DNA of 64,000 bases. Source: Rhodocytophaga rosea. Lineage in GTDB: Bacteria > Bacteroidota > Bacteroidia > Cytophagales > 172606-1. Every line of letters begins with the position of its first letter. Positions within the stretch are counted from its first letter, which is position 1. Positions 1-10,100 of this stretch are shown here, piece after piece. The stretch lies in the NCBI RefSeq assembly GCF_010119975.1, contig NZ_CP048222.1, forward strand, positions 8,098,501-8,162,500, given 5' to 3'. The translations under genes were made by a program, and so were the position numbers. A model generated the notes under the pieces. The model did not search any database. It saw nothing but the letters and a program-made list of their open reading frames with translations, and was not told the origin of the DNA.

Positions 1-72
1 AGACTTCATGGCATCAAAATATTCCCGGTAATCCTGTACCACCGGATAGTCAGCTAATAATTTCCCAGACAT
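1..72 (-). CDS. N-terminus of a protein running off the window edge
   Basis: An ATG at position 72 opens a frame that stays open to the window edge, giving 24 residues that start MSGKLLADYPVV. It begins 23 bases before the RNA ligase stop codon, in another frame, so the two are translationally coupled on one mRNA. Bacterial RNA ligases often sit beside a polynucleotide kinase or phosphoesterase, so a partner in RNA or DNA end repair is possible, but too little protein is visible to name it. The overlap is seen; the function is inference. Confidence 0.5.
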   Translation of the reverse strand, partial: MSGKLLADYPVVQDYREYFDAMKS

Positions 73-724
73 TTTGGTTATTCCTTAATTGATTCAATTC
101 TTTTACATCGTATTTCCAATGTTTGCTGGTTGTGATCTGGAAAGTGTCCGTAACAAATTTAGCCACAGACAGACTGAAATCCTTATACGAAAATCCTTCT
201 GCTATTCTCACCACAAATCCCTCTACCGGATCAGGCACCGAAGCAGAATATTGATGAAACGCATTCAGTATAGCTTGCCTGCTATATATTCCTTCATATA
301 TCACTGGAATAGGTTTTAGTTGTAATAGTTTACACCACTCTAATGTTTGTGGCCAGGATAAACAACTATTATTTTCATCCCACATGGAATAAACATAAAA
401 CAAGGTTTCCAGATGTGTATAATGAATGGTATGCTTGTAAAATAAGTTTTCTCCGCATAACCGCCAACCAGCTGGTATATCGTGGGTAATCATACTGCGA
501 AGCCGGTCGAGCCAGCGTTTGGATTCGTCCCAATCCGAATCAATAGAGCGGGCATGCAGATAATCGGAATAAACTGTTGTGTTTTCTCCATCCATTTTCT
601 CAGTTACTACGACAGGTTTACCAGCAAAGATCTCATCCGAAAGCAATACTTTATCATCTGCCCCTTTTTTGAGGGAGTAAGGCAGATGAAAGGTACGGGG
701 ATATTTAAAACGGGGTGGAGTCAT
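50..724 (-). CDS. RNA ligase family protein
   Basis: Predicted ATP-dependent RNA ligase of 224 residues, a cytoplasmic enzyme that would seal broken RNA ends through a covalent lysyl-AMP intermediate. The nucleotidyltransferase motifs are readable: motif I KMDGEN with the adenylated lysine near residue 43, an LFYVYSMWD block, motif IV as VEGFVVRI, and AKFV as motif V. There is no DNA-ligase OB fold or zinc finger, which favours the small RNA ligases (PF09414 type). It overlaps a downstream gene by 23 bases, probably its repair partner. The physiological substrate cannot be read from sequence. Confidence 0.85.
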   Translation of the reverse strand: MTPPRFKYPRTFHLPYSLKKGADDKVLLSDEIFAGKPVVVTEKMDGENTTVYSDYLHARSIDSDWDESKRWLDRLRSMITHDIPAGWRLCGENLFYKHTIHYTHLETLFYVYSMWDENNSCLSWPQTLEWCKLLQLKPIPVIYEGIYSRQAILNAFHQYSASVPDPVEGFVVRIAEGFSYKDFSLSVAKFVTDTFQITTSKHWKYDVKELNQLRNNQNVWEIIS

Positions 725-1002
725 GGAACAACGGGCAATTATCTTTTGTACAGATCCAGAAGTTTAAAAATAAGTAAATAATCAGAAGTGAACCTAGCAG
801 TTTCAAATGATTTCAGGAAAAAACTAACACACGTAATTCTGCTTAAAAAGCAAGTATGTGTATGATATTCTTATAATATGATGCGTGACATAGAATGGTT
901 CAGTAGAGTTTTTAGGATTATTGTTGATTTTGCATGTAGTATTATATGATAAATTATTGAATGAATCGTTATATGAATATTGTAAATAAACCACCATAAA
1001 AC

Positions 1003-1790
1003 ATGACTATTTTTTCAATCAATAAAGCTTCTATTGCAAAATTGGTCTGTAGCCCAATGGTTAGTAACATAATTGCTACAGTTTTCAACGACCGAATTCC
1101 AAATATCCGAAAGCTAGGGAGAGAGCCTTTCCGCTTCAGGCTTAAAAACCCCTATATACAAGGAAGACGGCTGGCTGAGGTATTCTGGGGTATCCATGAG
1201 AATAAAGAGATCCGTTTTATTCAGAAATATTTAAGGAAGGATACAGATACCATTGAATTAGGCAGTAGTGTAGGGGTGCTTTCCACCCATATCCGCTATA
1301 AAGTAAATGCGGATAAAAAATTTATTTCTGTCGAAGCAAATCCGAATTTAATCTCAACTATTGAGACAAATCTGAAACACAATTCTTTTGGCAAACCGTA
1401 TTTAGTTAATAATTATGCCTTGAGTTATGGGTCACCTATGGTGGAATTTGCTGTAAACGCCGATACTGGCGTATCGCAGATTTTCAGTAAGAACAATACC
1501 AGAAAAATATAGTAGAAGTAGTAAAAGTTAAGGCGATTACCTTGAGTGAATTGTTGAAAAAATTCGATGTATCTGAATTTGTACTGATTTCTGATATAGA
1601 AGGGGCTGAAATAGACTACATAATGAATGATGTACAGGCATTTAAAAATTGCAGGCAGTTAATTGTGGAATTACATGCCACAGAATATCAGGGTAAAAAA
1701 TATACTATTAATGATCTGAAAAAGTTGATTGTAGACCGTTTAGGATTTACCTATACAGATCATCTGGATGATGTGTATATTTTTAGTTGA
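1003..1790 (+). CDS. FkbM-family methyltransferase, interrupted by one frameshift
   Basis: SAM-dependent methyltransferase of the FkbM type, which O-methylates sugars or polyketides. The first part (1003-1512) has the SAM-binding block TIELGSSVGVLSTH and the acidic FISVEANP. The second part (from about 1509) carries the FkbM signature SDIEGAEIDY. The frames join if the A5 run at 1503-1507 is read as A6, giving ...NNTRKNIVEVVKVKAITLSELL... and a protein of about 262 residues. The defect matches ten other single-base homopolymer gaps in this window, so a sequencing error is more likely than a true pseudogene. No glycan genes lie directly beside it to suggest a substrate. Confidence 0.75.
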
Positions 1791-1980
1791 TAGTGTTCCA
1801 GCGGATATAATTTCTGTGGAAGGATTTGCTGGAGATTCACCGGGAAAAGTTTTCCGCAACAAAAGCAATTTGGTTTTGAATAGTTCACCTTGAATTTGAT
1901 CCACCTGTTGATCTATAATATACCAGAATCTCTTGTTAAGTTAAATGTGAATATTAAGAGTATACATTGATATATGTGCG

Positions 1981-2985
1981 TTACCTGGGCATTGCCAGAA
2001 CCTGTTCCCAGATAGATTCATCTACTGGTATTCCTCTTTCCTGATTTTCTTTTCTGGTTAGTAAGGTGCGTTCACCAGGATAATAAATGCCATCCGAATC
2101 TTCCAGCAGCGCAGCACTTTTCAGGTAGTCAGACAGTTCCTGGGTAATTTGTTGCACAAATGGCGTTTCAATGCGGCTGGCATCAAAACAGATAAATACC
2201 TGTGATAAGGCATATTCTGCTTCTTTTTTTCCAATGTCTGCTACAGCATTTCCCTGCGAAAGCAAGGCAGCCAGCATATCCAGTAGAATGGAAAGTCCGG
2301 AGCCTTTCCAGTAACCGATGGGCAAGGGCCGCTTGGAAGCAAGAATTTCTTTAGGGTCTTTGGTAAGCTCACCAGTCCGGGTAAATCCACCTTCGTAGGG
2401 AAGCATGCGGTTTTGGCGTTTATATACTTCCATTTTACCATACGAATACATTGACATGGCCGTGTCCAGAACGATGTGACTTCCATCTGGCCTTGGAACT
2501 GCCATTACCAGCGGATTATTACCGATCCGGTTATCTTTTCCACCCCATGGAGGCATGTTAGGAATGGTATTGGTAAAACAAATAGCAATGCAGTTTTTTT
2601 CCGCCGCCTGCCATCCATAGGTTCCGGCCCGCATCCAGTGATTGGTATTCCGGATGGCTACACAGCTCATTCCTGAAGATTTAGCCAGTTCAATGGCCCG
2701 GTCCATACACTGATATGCATTCAGATTTCCGGCACCCAGATTCCCTTCCCATTGTTCCCAGCTTCCAAAAGTATGTATCTTTTCAGGCGTAGCGTCAATA
2801 TCAATATAGCCTTTTTGAATATAGTCGATAAACAAAGGGAAACGGTTTAATCCATGCGAATACACTCCATCCAGCGTTGTTTCGGAAAATAATCGTGCGC
2901 ATAAACTGGCCCGATCCGGAGAAAACCCGATTTTTGCCAGAATGGCTGAAAGAGTACTATGTATTTGCTCGAAAGGAATACGCAT
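1981..2985 (-). CDS. yiaK: Ldh-family oxidoreductase, probable 3-dehydro-L-gulonate 2-dehydrogenase
   Basis: NAD(P)H-dependent oxidoreductase of the malate/L-lactate dehydrogenase-2 (YlbC/YiaK) family, cytoplasmic, 334 residues. The ATG at 2985 is chosen over an upstream TTG because MRIPFEQI is the normal family start. It also puts the SHG histidine at residue 44, the position of the catalytic histidine in E. coli YiaK. The family blocks DGVYSHGLNRFP, RNTNHWMRAGTYGW and PWGGKDNRIGNNP are present. YiaK reduces 2,3-diketo-L-gulonate in ascorbate/pentose catabolism. No other pathway gene is adjacent, so the exact substrate is inferred from family likeness only. Confidence 0.75.
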   Translation of the reverse strand: MRIPFEQIHSTLSAILAKIGFSPDRASLCARLFSETTLDGVYSHGLNRFPLFIDYIQKGYIDIDATPEKIHTFGSWEQWEGNLGAGNLNAYQCMDRAIELAKSSGMSCVAIRNTNHWMRAGTYGWQAAEKNCIAICFTNTIPNMPPWGGKDNRIGNNPLVMAVPRPDGSHIVLDTAMSMYSYGKMEVYKRQNRMLPYEGGFTRTGELTKDPKEILASKRPLPIGYWKGSGLSILLDMLAALLSQGNAVADIGKKEAEYALSQVFICFDASRIETPFVQQITQELSDYLKSAALLEDSDGIYYPGERTLLTRKENQERGIPVDESIWEQVLAMPR

Positions 2986-3090
2986 AAATATAGGTTTATT
3001 GGTCAATCGTCATTGGTCCGTAGTCAGGAATTACCTTAGCAGGCAAAATCTTAAGCGTGGCAATATACATTTATAAACTATTACAAATGA

Positions 3091-4470
3091 CTATTTTACT
3101 CCATATTCTGAAAGCAGATAGACAAGGGTTGCCATAGCAGCAGCGCCTAGTTCAATTTCCCGTTTATTAACTTTTTCAAATGTATCTTCTGCGGTATGAT
3201 GCAGATCGAAATAGCGCTGAGGGTCGGGTACATATCCTATCAATAATGTTCCCATTGGTTTCAGGGGGAGAATATCTGATCCGCTTTCTCCGGCCCGGAT
3301 GTCAGAGATTCCGTATGGTTTGAATAAGTTTTTCCAGGAACTCAATTTCTGAATCTGCCCGGATGATGCTTCTTCCAGGAAAAACTCCCTTGGGGTAAAT
3401 CCGCCCCGGTCAGATTCTATAGCAGCAATATGTTTTACAGGCTCTTTTGCAGCTATTTCTGCATATTTAGTTCCGCCTCTTAAGCCATTCTCTTCATTCA
3501 TAAATAGCACCGCCCTGACTGTCCGTTTAGGACGTATACCCAGGGTTTTGAACAGGCGCAAAACTTCCATAGATTGTACGCAGCCTGCACCATCATCGTG
3601 GGCACCTTCTCCCAGGTCCCATGAATCCAGGTGACCACCCACTACTACCACTTCCTCGGGCATGGAACTGCCTTTAATTTCGCCAATCACATTATAGGAT
3701 AATACATCCGGGAGCATTTTACATTGTGTCTGAACGTAAAACTGAATATCCGGGTCATCTTTTAATAATGAGCTGAGTAATTCGGCATCGGCCGTACTTA
3801 AGGCAACAGCAGGTAGTTGTGGTACATTGGGCGCATAGCGCAAACTACCGGTATGAGGTACATTGTCAATGAGCGTTGTCATGGAACGGACCACTACCCC
3901 TATAGCACCAAATCTGGCTGCCTGGGAGGCGCCGGTGCCTCTCTGGTTTACTGCTCCGATATAGGCATCGAAAGTATCGAAAAATGTAGCATCCAATGGA
4001 CGGTTGAAAAAAACGATTTTTCCGCTTATCTTATTTTTTCCTAATTGTTCCAGCTCTTCAAATGTTTTCACCTCCACTACTTTTCCGATTATCCCTGCCG
4101 GGCCTGTTCCAACGGAATTACCCAGGGCACACACATTTACCTGCCTGGAACCGATTTTTTTAGAATTGAGAATCGTAGCAAATTCTTTTGGGCCACGTAC
4201 CCAGTGAGGCACCATCACTTCCTGCAGATACACCCTGTCGAGTTGTAAAGTATCCATCACCTGCCGGGCAAATTCCACTGCGGCTGCCGCTTCCGGAGAA
4301 CCTGAAAGCCTGGGACCTATGTTTTTGCACAGGTAGTGCAGCCATTCATAGGTTTTTCCCTTCGCAAGACTTTCTGAATAAATTTTTTTGATAACTGATT
4401 CATCGTTTTGTTGGGCATTTGCTGAAGCAATACAAATAAACAGGAGACAATACAGGAAACAGTACTTCAT
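3091..4470 (-). CDS. Secreted M28-family metallopeptidase (carboxypeptidase Q-like)
   Basis: Zinc aminopeptidase/carboxypeptidase of the M28 family, 459 residues, exported. The start at 4470 gives a clear signal peptide (MKYCFLYCLLFICIASANAQ); an in-frame extension upstream would bury it. Metal-binding and catalytic blocks appear in order: GGHLDSWD, HDDGAG, MNEENGLRGG, ESDRGG and the final HTAEDTFEKV. A PA-like insert (residues about 130-260) precedes the catalytic part, as in plasma glutamate carboxypeptidase relatives. It probably trims peptides in the periplasm or outside the cell. It stands alone between unrelated genes. Confidence 0.9.
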   Translation of the reverse strand: MKYCFLYCLLFICIASANAQQNDESVIKKIYSESLAKGKTYEWLHYLCKNIGPRLSGSPEAAAAVEFARQVMDTLQLDRVYLQEVMVPHWVRGPKEFATILNSKKIGSRQVNVCALGNSVGTGPAGIIGKVVEVKTFEELEQLGKNKISGKIVFFNRPLDATFFDTFDAYIGAVNQRGTGASQAARFGAIGVVVRSMTTLIDNVPHTGSLRYAPNVPQLPAVALSTADAELLSSLLKDDPDIQFYVQTQCKMLPDVLSYNVIGEIKGSSMPEEVVVVGGHLDSWDLGEGAHDDGAGCVQSMEVLRLFKTLGIRPKRTVRAVLFMNEENGLRGGTKYAEIAAKEPVKHIAAIESDRGGFTPREFFLEEASSGQIQKLSSWKNLFKPYGISDIRAGESGSDILPLKPMGTLLIGYVPDPQRYFDLHHTAEDTFEKVNKREIELGAAAMATLVYLLSEYGVK

Positions 4471-4769
4471 AGGTGGAAGAAAATTTATAATCTGAAGTCC
4501 GAAAAATAATAAATTCTTCCGGCCTAAAAGTGTCCTGTCTGAAAAATAATCGGACACTATTGCAAAGAATAGTAAATATTGTTCACAAATCTTACTTCCT
4601 TTCAGCTAGCCCCAATACCATTCATATACCTGTTTTTATCATAAAACAAATATTTTTTGCAGACGTATGTTCAGGCATTAATATTGTAATATAATCATAA
4701 ACAAGGCCTGGAATAATATTTAAAATTTTTTTTAAAATTTATGGTTACCTGGCCTCGAAATTGACACTA
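4471..4769. other. AT-rich intergenic stretch
   Basis: About 300 bases between the peptidase start and a small ORF on the other strand. It should hold the peptidase promoter, but I could not place a convincing TTTG/TAnnTTTG pair. No RNA gene or repeat was recognised. Confidence 0.4.
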
Positions 4770-4877
4770 ATGTATATAAAACCAACTAAAACAATGAGAA
4801 CGATCAGCCAAACTGAAATTTTATTGAGACTTGCATTTATCCTTGTTGTGATGGGCAGTTTCTTTTTTACTGCTTAA
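4770..4877 (+). CDS. Possible small membrane peptide
   Basis: Open frame of 35 codons from the ATG at 4770, or 27 codons from the in-frame ATG at 4794, ending in TAA at 4875-4877. The C-terminal half (LLRLAFILVVMGSFFFTA) would form one transmembrane helix with a charged N-terminal leader. A hairpin follows about 130 bases downstream. No family is recognised. It may be a real micropeptide or chance; only the hydrophobic pattern and the downstream hairpin support it. Confidence 0.3.
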   Translation: MYIKPTKTMRTISQTEILLRLAFILVVMGSFFFTA

Positions 4878-5010
4878 GCAGAAAGCTCGCCTGACAAACC
4901 TGTTGCCTGACTAGATTTATTACATCCGGAGGGTGAATCCTGTTTTCTGATATAATCTATGACCAGATACAATAAACAAGCGAAATATTTGCTTTGCCTG
5001 ACAATCCCGA

Positions 5011-5078
5011 CAGACTTCTTTTTGTGTCTTGTCCGCTTCTAACCAAGTGACTATATTCCTCAAAGAAGTCTGCTTTTT
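5011..5078 (+). terminator. Hairpin with following T-run
   Basis: An 11-bp perfect inverted repeat (CAGACTTCTTT at 5011-5021 and its complement at 5062-5072) with a 40-base loop, followed by CTTTTTT. The T-run suggests termination for a transcript coming from the small ORF upstream. The loop is unusually long for a classic terminator. Confidence 0.4.
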
Positions 5079-5131
5079 TATATACACTTTACATGACAAA
5101 CCCCTACAGACTCAGTTGAAGTATTTGTTAC

Positions 5132-5551
5132 ATGAAGATTACACTTTTTCATTTATTGTTGATCGCCACTGCACTTTCTTTTATTGCCCATGTGGGTAAA
5201 GATAATGTTACTTCAGGCGCTTCTATAAAAACCAGAAAAGATCTGATCAGCCGGGTATGGAGGGTACAGCAAGTGCTGGTAAATCACTCCATTGACCAGA
5301 CTAATGATTTTAAGAATTCCCGGTTTGAGTTTATTAAAAATGGTACCTATACCTTCAGCCGGAAAGATGGCAAAGTACATGGAACCTGGGAACTCGTGCC
5401 GGATGAGCAAAAGCTGGTTCTGGATAAAGGTACCCCAGATGCGGATTCAATAGAGATCGTGATGCTGAGTGAAACGCAGTTGTATCTGTCTTTTCCAGAA
5501 AAATCTGCTAAGCTAGGTTCTGATATTTCCTTATTTAAACTTGCTTTATAA
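5132..5551 (+). CDS. Exported lipocalin-like protein
   Basis: A 139-residue protein with an N-terminal hydrophobic leader (MKITLFHLLLIATALSFIAHV). The short beta-rich body contains a W-x-V-QQVLVNH strand, FEFIKNGTYTFSRKDGKVHGTWEL and a C-terminal ISLFKLAL. This arrangement resembles the small lipocalin-like domains (Lipocalin_4 type) common in Bacteroidota. Ligand and role are unknown. It is monocistronic and is closed by a strong terminator just downstream. Confidence 0.65.
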   Translation: MKITLFHLLLIATALSFIAHVGKDNVTSGASIKTRKDLISRVWRVQQVLVNHSIDQTNDFKNSRFEFIKNGTYTFSRKDGKVHGTWELVPDEQKLVLDKGTPDADSIEIVMLSETQLYLSFPEKSAKLGSDISLFKLAL

Positions 5552-5603
5552 AACCTGTTTTTCGAGAATATATTCCGGAAGATAGGCTACAAAATATACA
5601 GTT

Positions 5604-5660
5604 GCCCTGCCTGACAGATGTGATTCATACTGTCAGGCAGGGCTCTTCTTTTATTTGATT
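5604..5660 (+). terminator. Rho-independent terminator
   Basis: A perfect 14-bp GC-rich stem (GCCCTGCCTGACAG at 5604-5617 paired with 5630-5643) with a 12-base loop, followed by a T-rich tract (TCTTCTTTT). It ends the lipocalin-like gene. Confidence 0.9.
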
Positions 5661-5813
5661 TTTTATGGTATAGCCAATGGTAACCATTACCTTATAGTTT
5701 GTATGCTTTCAGAAATTAGCGTCTATCGCAGAGAAGTATCTTATAGGTGGAACTGAACGCAAGGAGAAAATATACTATTGGGTGGAAGAATATATCTAAA
5801 TTCGCTTTAAACA

Positions 5814-6266
5814 ATGATTAAAAACCCTTTTATACTTCGACTTGCTTTTTTGTTATCTCTGTTTATTATATACTTATCCTCTTGCCGTTCCCATCAACTG
5901 ACTTCTCAAGCGGATGCTGATACAGGCAGGCAAGTTATATTTGGCAGCGGTGGTGGTTTTTCAGGCCAGGTGATTGAGTATACTTTGCTTGAGAATGGGC
6001 AGCTTTCCAGAACCAACAGTCTTTCCAAAGAGAAAATAATACTGAAAGCATTACCCAAAAAAGAAGCTCAATCTTACTTTGAACAAGCGGAGCAATTACA
6101 TCTGGGAACAATGAATTTTAAGCATCCGGGAAACCTGTATTATTTTATACGGTTGAAAAAGGGTGAAAAAGCAGAGGAAGTACTCTGGGGAAATACTGAT
6201 CACCCGGTTCCTGCACAGGTTCGAGCATTGTATGAATCCCTGGAAAATGATGCTGCCCAAAAATAG
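5814..6266 (+). CDS. Small lipoprotein of unknown function
   Basis: A 150-residue protein with a type II signal peptide ending in the lipobox YLSSC (cysteine near residue 24), so it is lipid-anchored. The body begins with a glycine-rich strand (FGSGGGFSGQVIEYTLLENGQL) and continues with a charged alpha/beta segment. Similar short lipoproteins with that GGGFSG-type opening are common in Bacteroidota, but no function is known. It ends four bases before the convergent DinB gene. Confidence 0.7.
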   Translation: MIKNPFILRLAFLLSLFIIYLSSCRSHQLTSQADADTGRQVIFGSGGGFSGQVIEYTLLENGQLSRTNSLSKEKIILKALPKKEAQSYFEQAEQLHLGTMNFKHPGNLYYFIRLKKGEKAEEVLWGNTDHPVPAQVRALYESLENDAAQK

Positions 6267-6269
6267 GAA

Positions 6270-6803
6270 TTAGATTTGTTTTGGCTGGGATAAAAACATT
6301 CTGTTCATAGCACTGATACTGGCCAGGTGATGATCGTCATGCTCGGCAACAAATACAAACAGATCAATGGTCCGCATGGGTGTTTTTAACCTCGGATGCA
6401 ATGCTGACAGGTAAATTTGTTCCTCAGTTAAGGCTTCCAGCTGGCTTACTGTCTGTGCTCTTAACTCCCTGAATTGTTGGGTTATTACTTCTGGTTTTTT
6501 CAGGTAATGTTGCCCCTGGTGGGTCCTGGTGTTGTTCAGATCGGTTGGACTTAATTCCTCTTTACCTTGTAATAGATCCTGCAGCCTGACTTGCCATAGG
6601 GTTTCCAGGTCGCTTAAATGGCCAATATGCTCCAGAATGGCCCATTTATTATCCGGTTTCAGGGTATAAAATGCAGGGTTGATCCCATTTAATTTTTCCT
6701 CTATCCTGGCTGGCGTACCAATTAACCGTTCCAGAATGGAAGGAAACGTATGCTGTATAGTTGAAAAGTCAAACTTTCTTTCAAACCAGTTAGTCTGTTT
6801 CAT
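6270..6803 (-). CDS. DinB-family protein
   Basis: A 177-residue four-helix-bundle protein of the DinB/YfiT superfamily. These carry three metal-binding histidines and often act as thiol-dependent transferases or hydrolases. The histidines fall in the ILEHIGHLSDLE helix (about residues 57-65) and in the C-terminal AEHDDHHLASI segment (about 155-165). The cellular substrate is unknown. It is monocistronic and convergent with the upstream lipoprotein. Confidence 0.8.
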   Translation of the reverse strand: MKQTNWFERKFDFSTIQHTFPSILERLIGTPARIEEKLNGINPAFYTLKPDNKWAILEHIGHLSDLETLWQVRLQDLLQGKEELSPTDLNNTRTHQGQHYLKKPEVITQQFRELRAQTVSQLEALTEEQIYLSALHPRLKTPMRTIDLFVFVAEHDDHHLASISAMNRMFLSQPKQI

Positions 6804-7106
6804 TAGTATCAGTGGTCAGAGGATAGTTAAATAATATTCAAAAAACAAACCGGTACATAAGTAGTTACAGAAGAAGCCACATATCGCACCACAACTTGGG
6901 TGGAATTATATGGAATAAGTATGATGCTAAGTTATAACGGCATCCTACATCCGCATACCAATATCAAAATAAGATAGTATAGACATAATGACGATAAAGG
7001 CGGTATAAAAGAAAATAATATCTTTATTAGTGAATGTGTTACTTGGTCTGCCTAAACAGAAGGACATAAACCAGAGTAAGTTTTTTTTCAACATACGTAT
7101 ACTCCA

Positions 7107-7150
7107 TTTCATCAAACGAGAAGAATTGAATACCCTCTCGTTTGATGAAA
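7107..7150 (-). terminator. Terminator-like hairpin after the T9SS protein
   Basis: A perfect 15-bp inverted repeat (7107-7121 with 7136-7150, loop 14) begins 7 bases past the stop of the large T9SS protein. There is no strong T-run, so it may be a 3' processing or stability hairpin rather than a strict intrinsic terminator. The 300 bases between it and the DinB gene hold no recognisable gene. Confidence 0.65.
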
Positions 7151-7157
7151 GTTTGAT

Positions 7158-10100
7158 TTAACGGATCAGCATGACACCACCCCGTTTTACAACGGCATCT
7201 CTGTCGGGGAAATCTACACTTTTGTAGCTGATCTTCCAGGCATAGCTGCCCACAGGTGCTGGTTTTCCCAGGTAATTGCCATCCCAGAATTCTGCCTGAT
7301 CAAGGCTGGCTGCTTTAGTGGAGAACACAATTTCGCCCCAGCGGTTAAAAACCTGCATTTCAAAATCGCTTACAAAGCCGCCAAATACTTTAAACGTATT
7401 ATTAAGGTCCTGTGAGTCGCCATTGGGGGAGAACGCATCTGGTACAAATACCTGCGGCTCACATTTATTTACTACTGTAATCTGTTCGGTTTTGGAACAA
7501 TTAGATGCATCTGAAATAATTACTTCATATACCCCAGGCTGACTGGCTATGGCTGTACGTTCCCGGCTATTGAGTTGCGGCCAGAAATATGTAAAACCTT
7601 CCCCAGGACCAGCATCCAGCGTAACCGGTCTTACTGGAATGGCATCTGTACACAAAGCTACTTCCCGGTTAGGAACATTGGTACGAATAGAAGGAAGTAC
7701 CGTTAACACCACTTCGTCCGTCACTACACAATTACCAATAGTTACTGTTACCGAATAGGTACCGGTTCTGGTTGGCCGGATTGTGGGTGTTGTTTCTGTG
7801 GTAGACCAGCGGTAGGTAGCGCCAGAATTAGTGGCATCAAGTAAGACTGAATCATCAATACAAATGGTACGGTCGGAGCCAAGATTGACAAGTGGTGAAC
7901 GGTTGATGGTCAGGGTAACTTGCCTGGCAGGGCTTTGGCATCCGTTTACAGTTTGTGTTACAAAGAAAGTAAAGGTGCCAGGGAGCGATCCGTTGCCTGT
8001 TATTGTCGGTAAAAAAGGACTGTTACTTCCTACCTGGGTAGCTAGTGTTGCATTGCTATACCAACGTATATTTTGGCCTGTTGCAGTCAGTTGCGGTATA
8101 CCACCGGTTGGACTGGAACAAACCGGAGCCGGATTGGAAGCCGCAGGTGCTGCAGGCGTAGGATTTATTACTACATCTACAAAATCCTCACTCACACATC
8201 CGAGGGCATTTCTTCCTCTTACCGTGTATCTGCCGGCAATGGTAGCTGTTATTTGGGCACCGGAAACAGTCGTGTTATTGGGAAGTGTCCAGATGTAGGT
8301 AGTATATCCTGCTGTAGTAGCATTCAAAATAACAGGTGTTCCTGCGCATACAGCTGCTGGAGTAGCGAGGTTTATTTGTGCAGGTGGTGTTGGGAATATT
8401 ACATTTACTGTACTTTCAGTAGAACAAGTAGCATCCGCCGGATTACTTACCCTCACTTTATAGGCACCATTAGAAGTTATATTGATGGATGGAGTTGTCT
8501 CAGTAAGTTGTACATTGTTTCTAAACCACTGAAACGTTGCACCAGCTACCCCACTGGAAACGGCAGTTACCGTACCATTCTGGCAACCTGTCTGAGTAAA
8601 TGAAGCAGTTACAGTAGGTTTTGCTTCTTGTCTTATTTCCAGGTTAGGTATTGAGAACTTGCATCCTGTAATATCGGTGATTTCCACGGCATATACGCCT
8701 GGAATTTCTGTGATCTGAGCAGTGTTGGCAGCAATTGGCTGGCCATTTCTTGTCCAGACATAACTTGCAATCGCTGGTCCTCCCGTCTGGGTAACCGTTA
8801 AAGTTCCGGTAGCTTCCGAACAACTTATATTATCAGAACTGGCGGTAGCTTGTAAGGTAGAAGAAGTTGAATTTATTGGAATGCTCAGAGATGTGGTACA
8901 TCCAGCGGCATTAGTTACGACTACATTATATACGCCAGGTGTTCCGGTAATATCTTCTGTGGTCGCATAGGCAACTCCCTCTTTTGTCCAGGCAAAGGTA
9001 AAAGGCCCTCCAGTTGCCGGAACAGTTAAATTAATAGATCCATTGGAACCAGCGCAATCAGCGGCATCTACTTTAGTGAAAGTAACTTGGGTTGGCTGGC
9101 TAATGGTAATGGTGATCTGATCTGGAACACTGCAAGTGGGTAGTAGCGGATCTGTTACAGTTACGCTATAAGTAGTGGTCACATTGGGTGAAACGGTAAT
9201 AGTCTGGGTAGTTGCGCCGGTATTCCAGCGATACGTAGAACCAGGACTGCCAGCATTCAGTAGTAAAGTTGATCCTGGCTGGCAAAGGGTAGTATCATTG
9301 CCCAGGAAATTAGCCGGCGGTCCGCTGAAGTTTACATTTACCGTTCCGATTTCTACGCACTGGCCTACTAAAACTGTAACCCGGTAGGCACCAGATAAAC
9401 CAGCAGGCACAACAAAGGTTTCTCCACCCCGGACTGAAACCCCATTGGGTTGGGTCCAGAAATAAGTAGCACCAGCAGGTCCGGTGGCATTGGTATAAGC
9501 ATCCAGTGTTACAGCCGTTCCGGTACACACCAGCTTGTTTGGACCCAGATTTACAGCTGGCGGACTTTGTAAAATGGTAATGGTCTGGGCAGGAATTACT
9601 TCGCCTTCTGGAATACAATCATTAAAAATAGTCAGTTCTACCGTATAAGTACCTGGGCCGGGGAAAGAATGCGTAGGATCTACGGTTGTATATTGAGTGC
9701 CATCAATACTCCATAAGTAAGTCGATTTCGTTGGATCGCCGCCTGCCCGGTCGGGCTGTGCCTGAAACTGGTATTGCACCTGTTCGCCTAATTCGGCACA
9801 CTGGGGTCCATCGAAACCAAAACTCTGCCCATAAGATTGTGAAGTGGAAGGTGAGTTATTAGGTAAACCCAGGCCGCTGGTACCCCCGGTAATGGCAAAC
9901 CCATTCTCCTCGAAATCCACTGCCGTGAGATCTGTAGCATTTGGATTATTTACCACACCCAGGCTGCTTCTGCCTTTAATAGCCATATAGATTTTCTGAT
10001 CCGGGCCAGCCTGCAGGCCTCCAAATTCCTGGTTGGAAGTAGCCAGGGTATCTTTACTCAAAGCAATTAGTAATGAATCTCCCAGAGACACATTATATCT

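Noticed and set aside
1003-1790. True pseudogene status of the FkbM gene (and of dapD, mntD and the others)
   Set aside because: All breaks are single-base losses in homopolymers and the reading frame is otherwise perfect, which fits base-calling error better than decay.
7831-8603. Long plus-strand open frames inside the giant T9SS protein
   Set aside because: They are antisense shadows of the 1,500-residue gene; their translations are repetitive Ser/Cys/Thr strings with no domain, while the minus frame has PKD and sorting domains.
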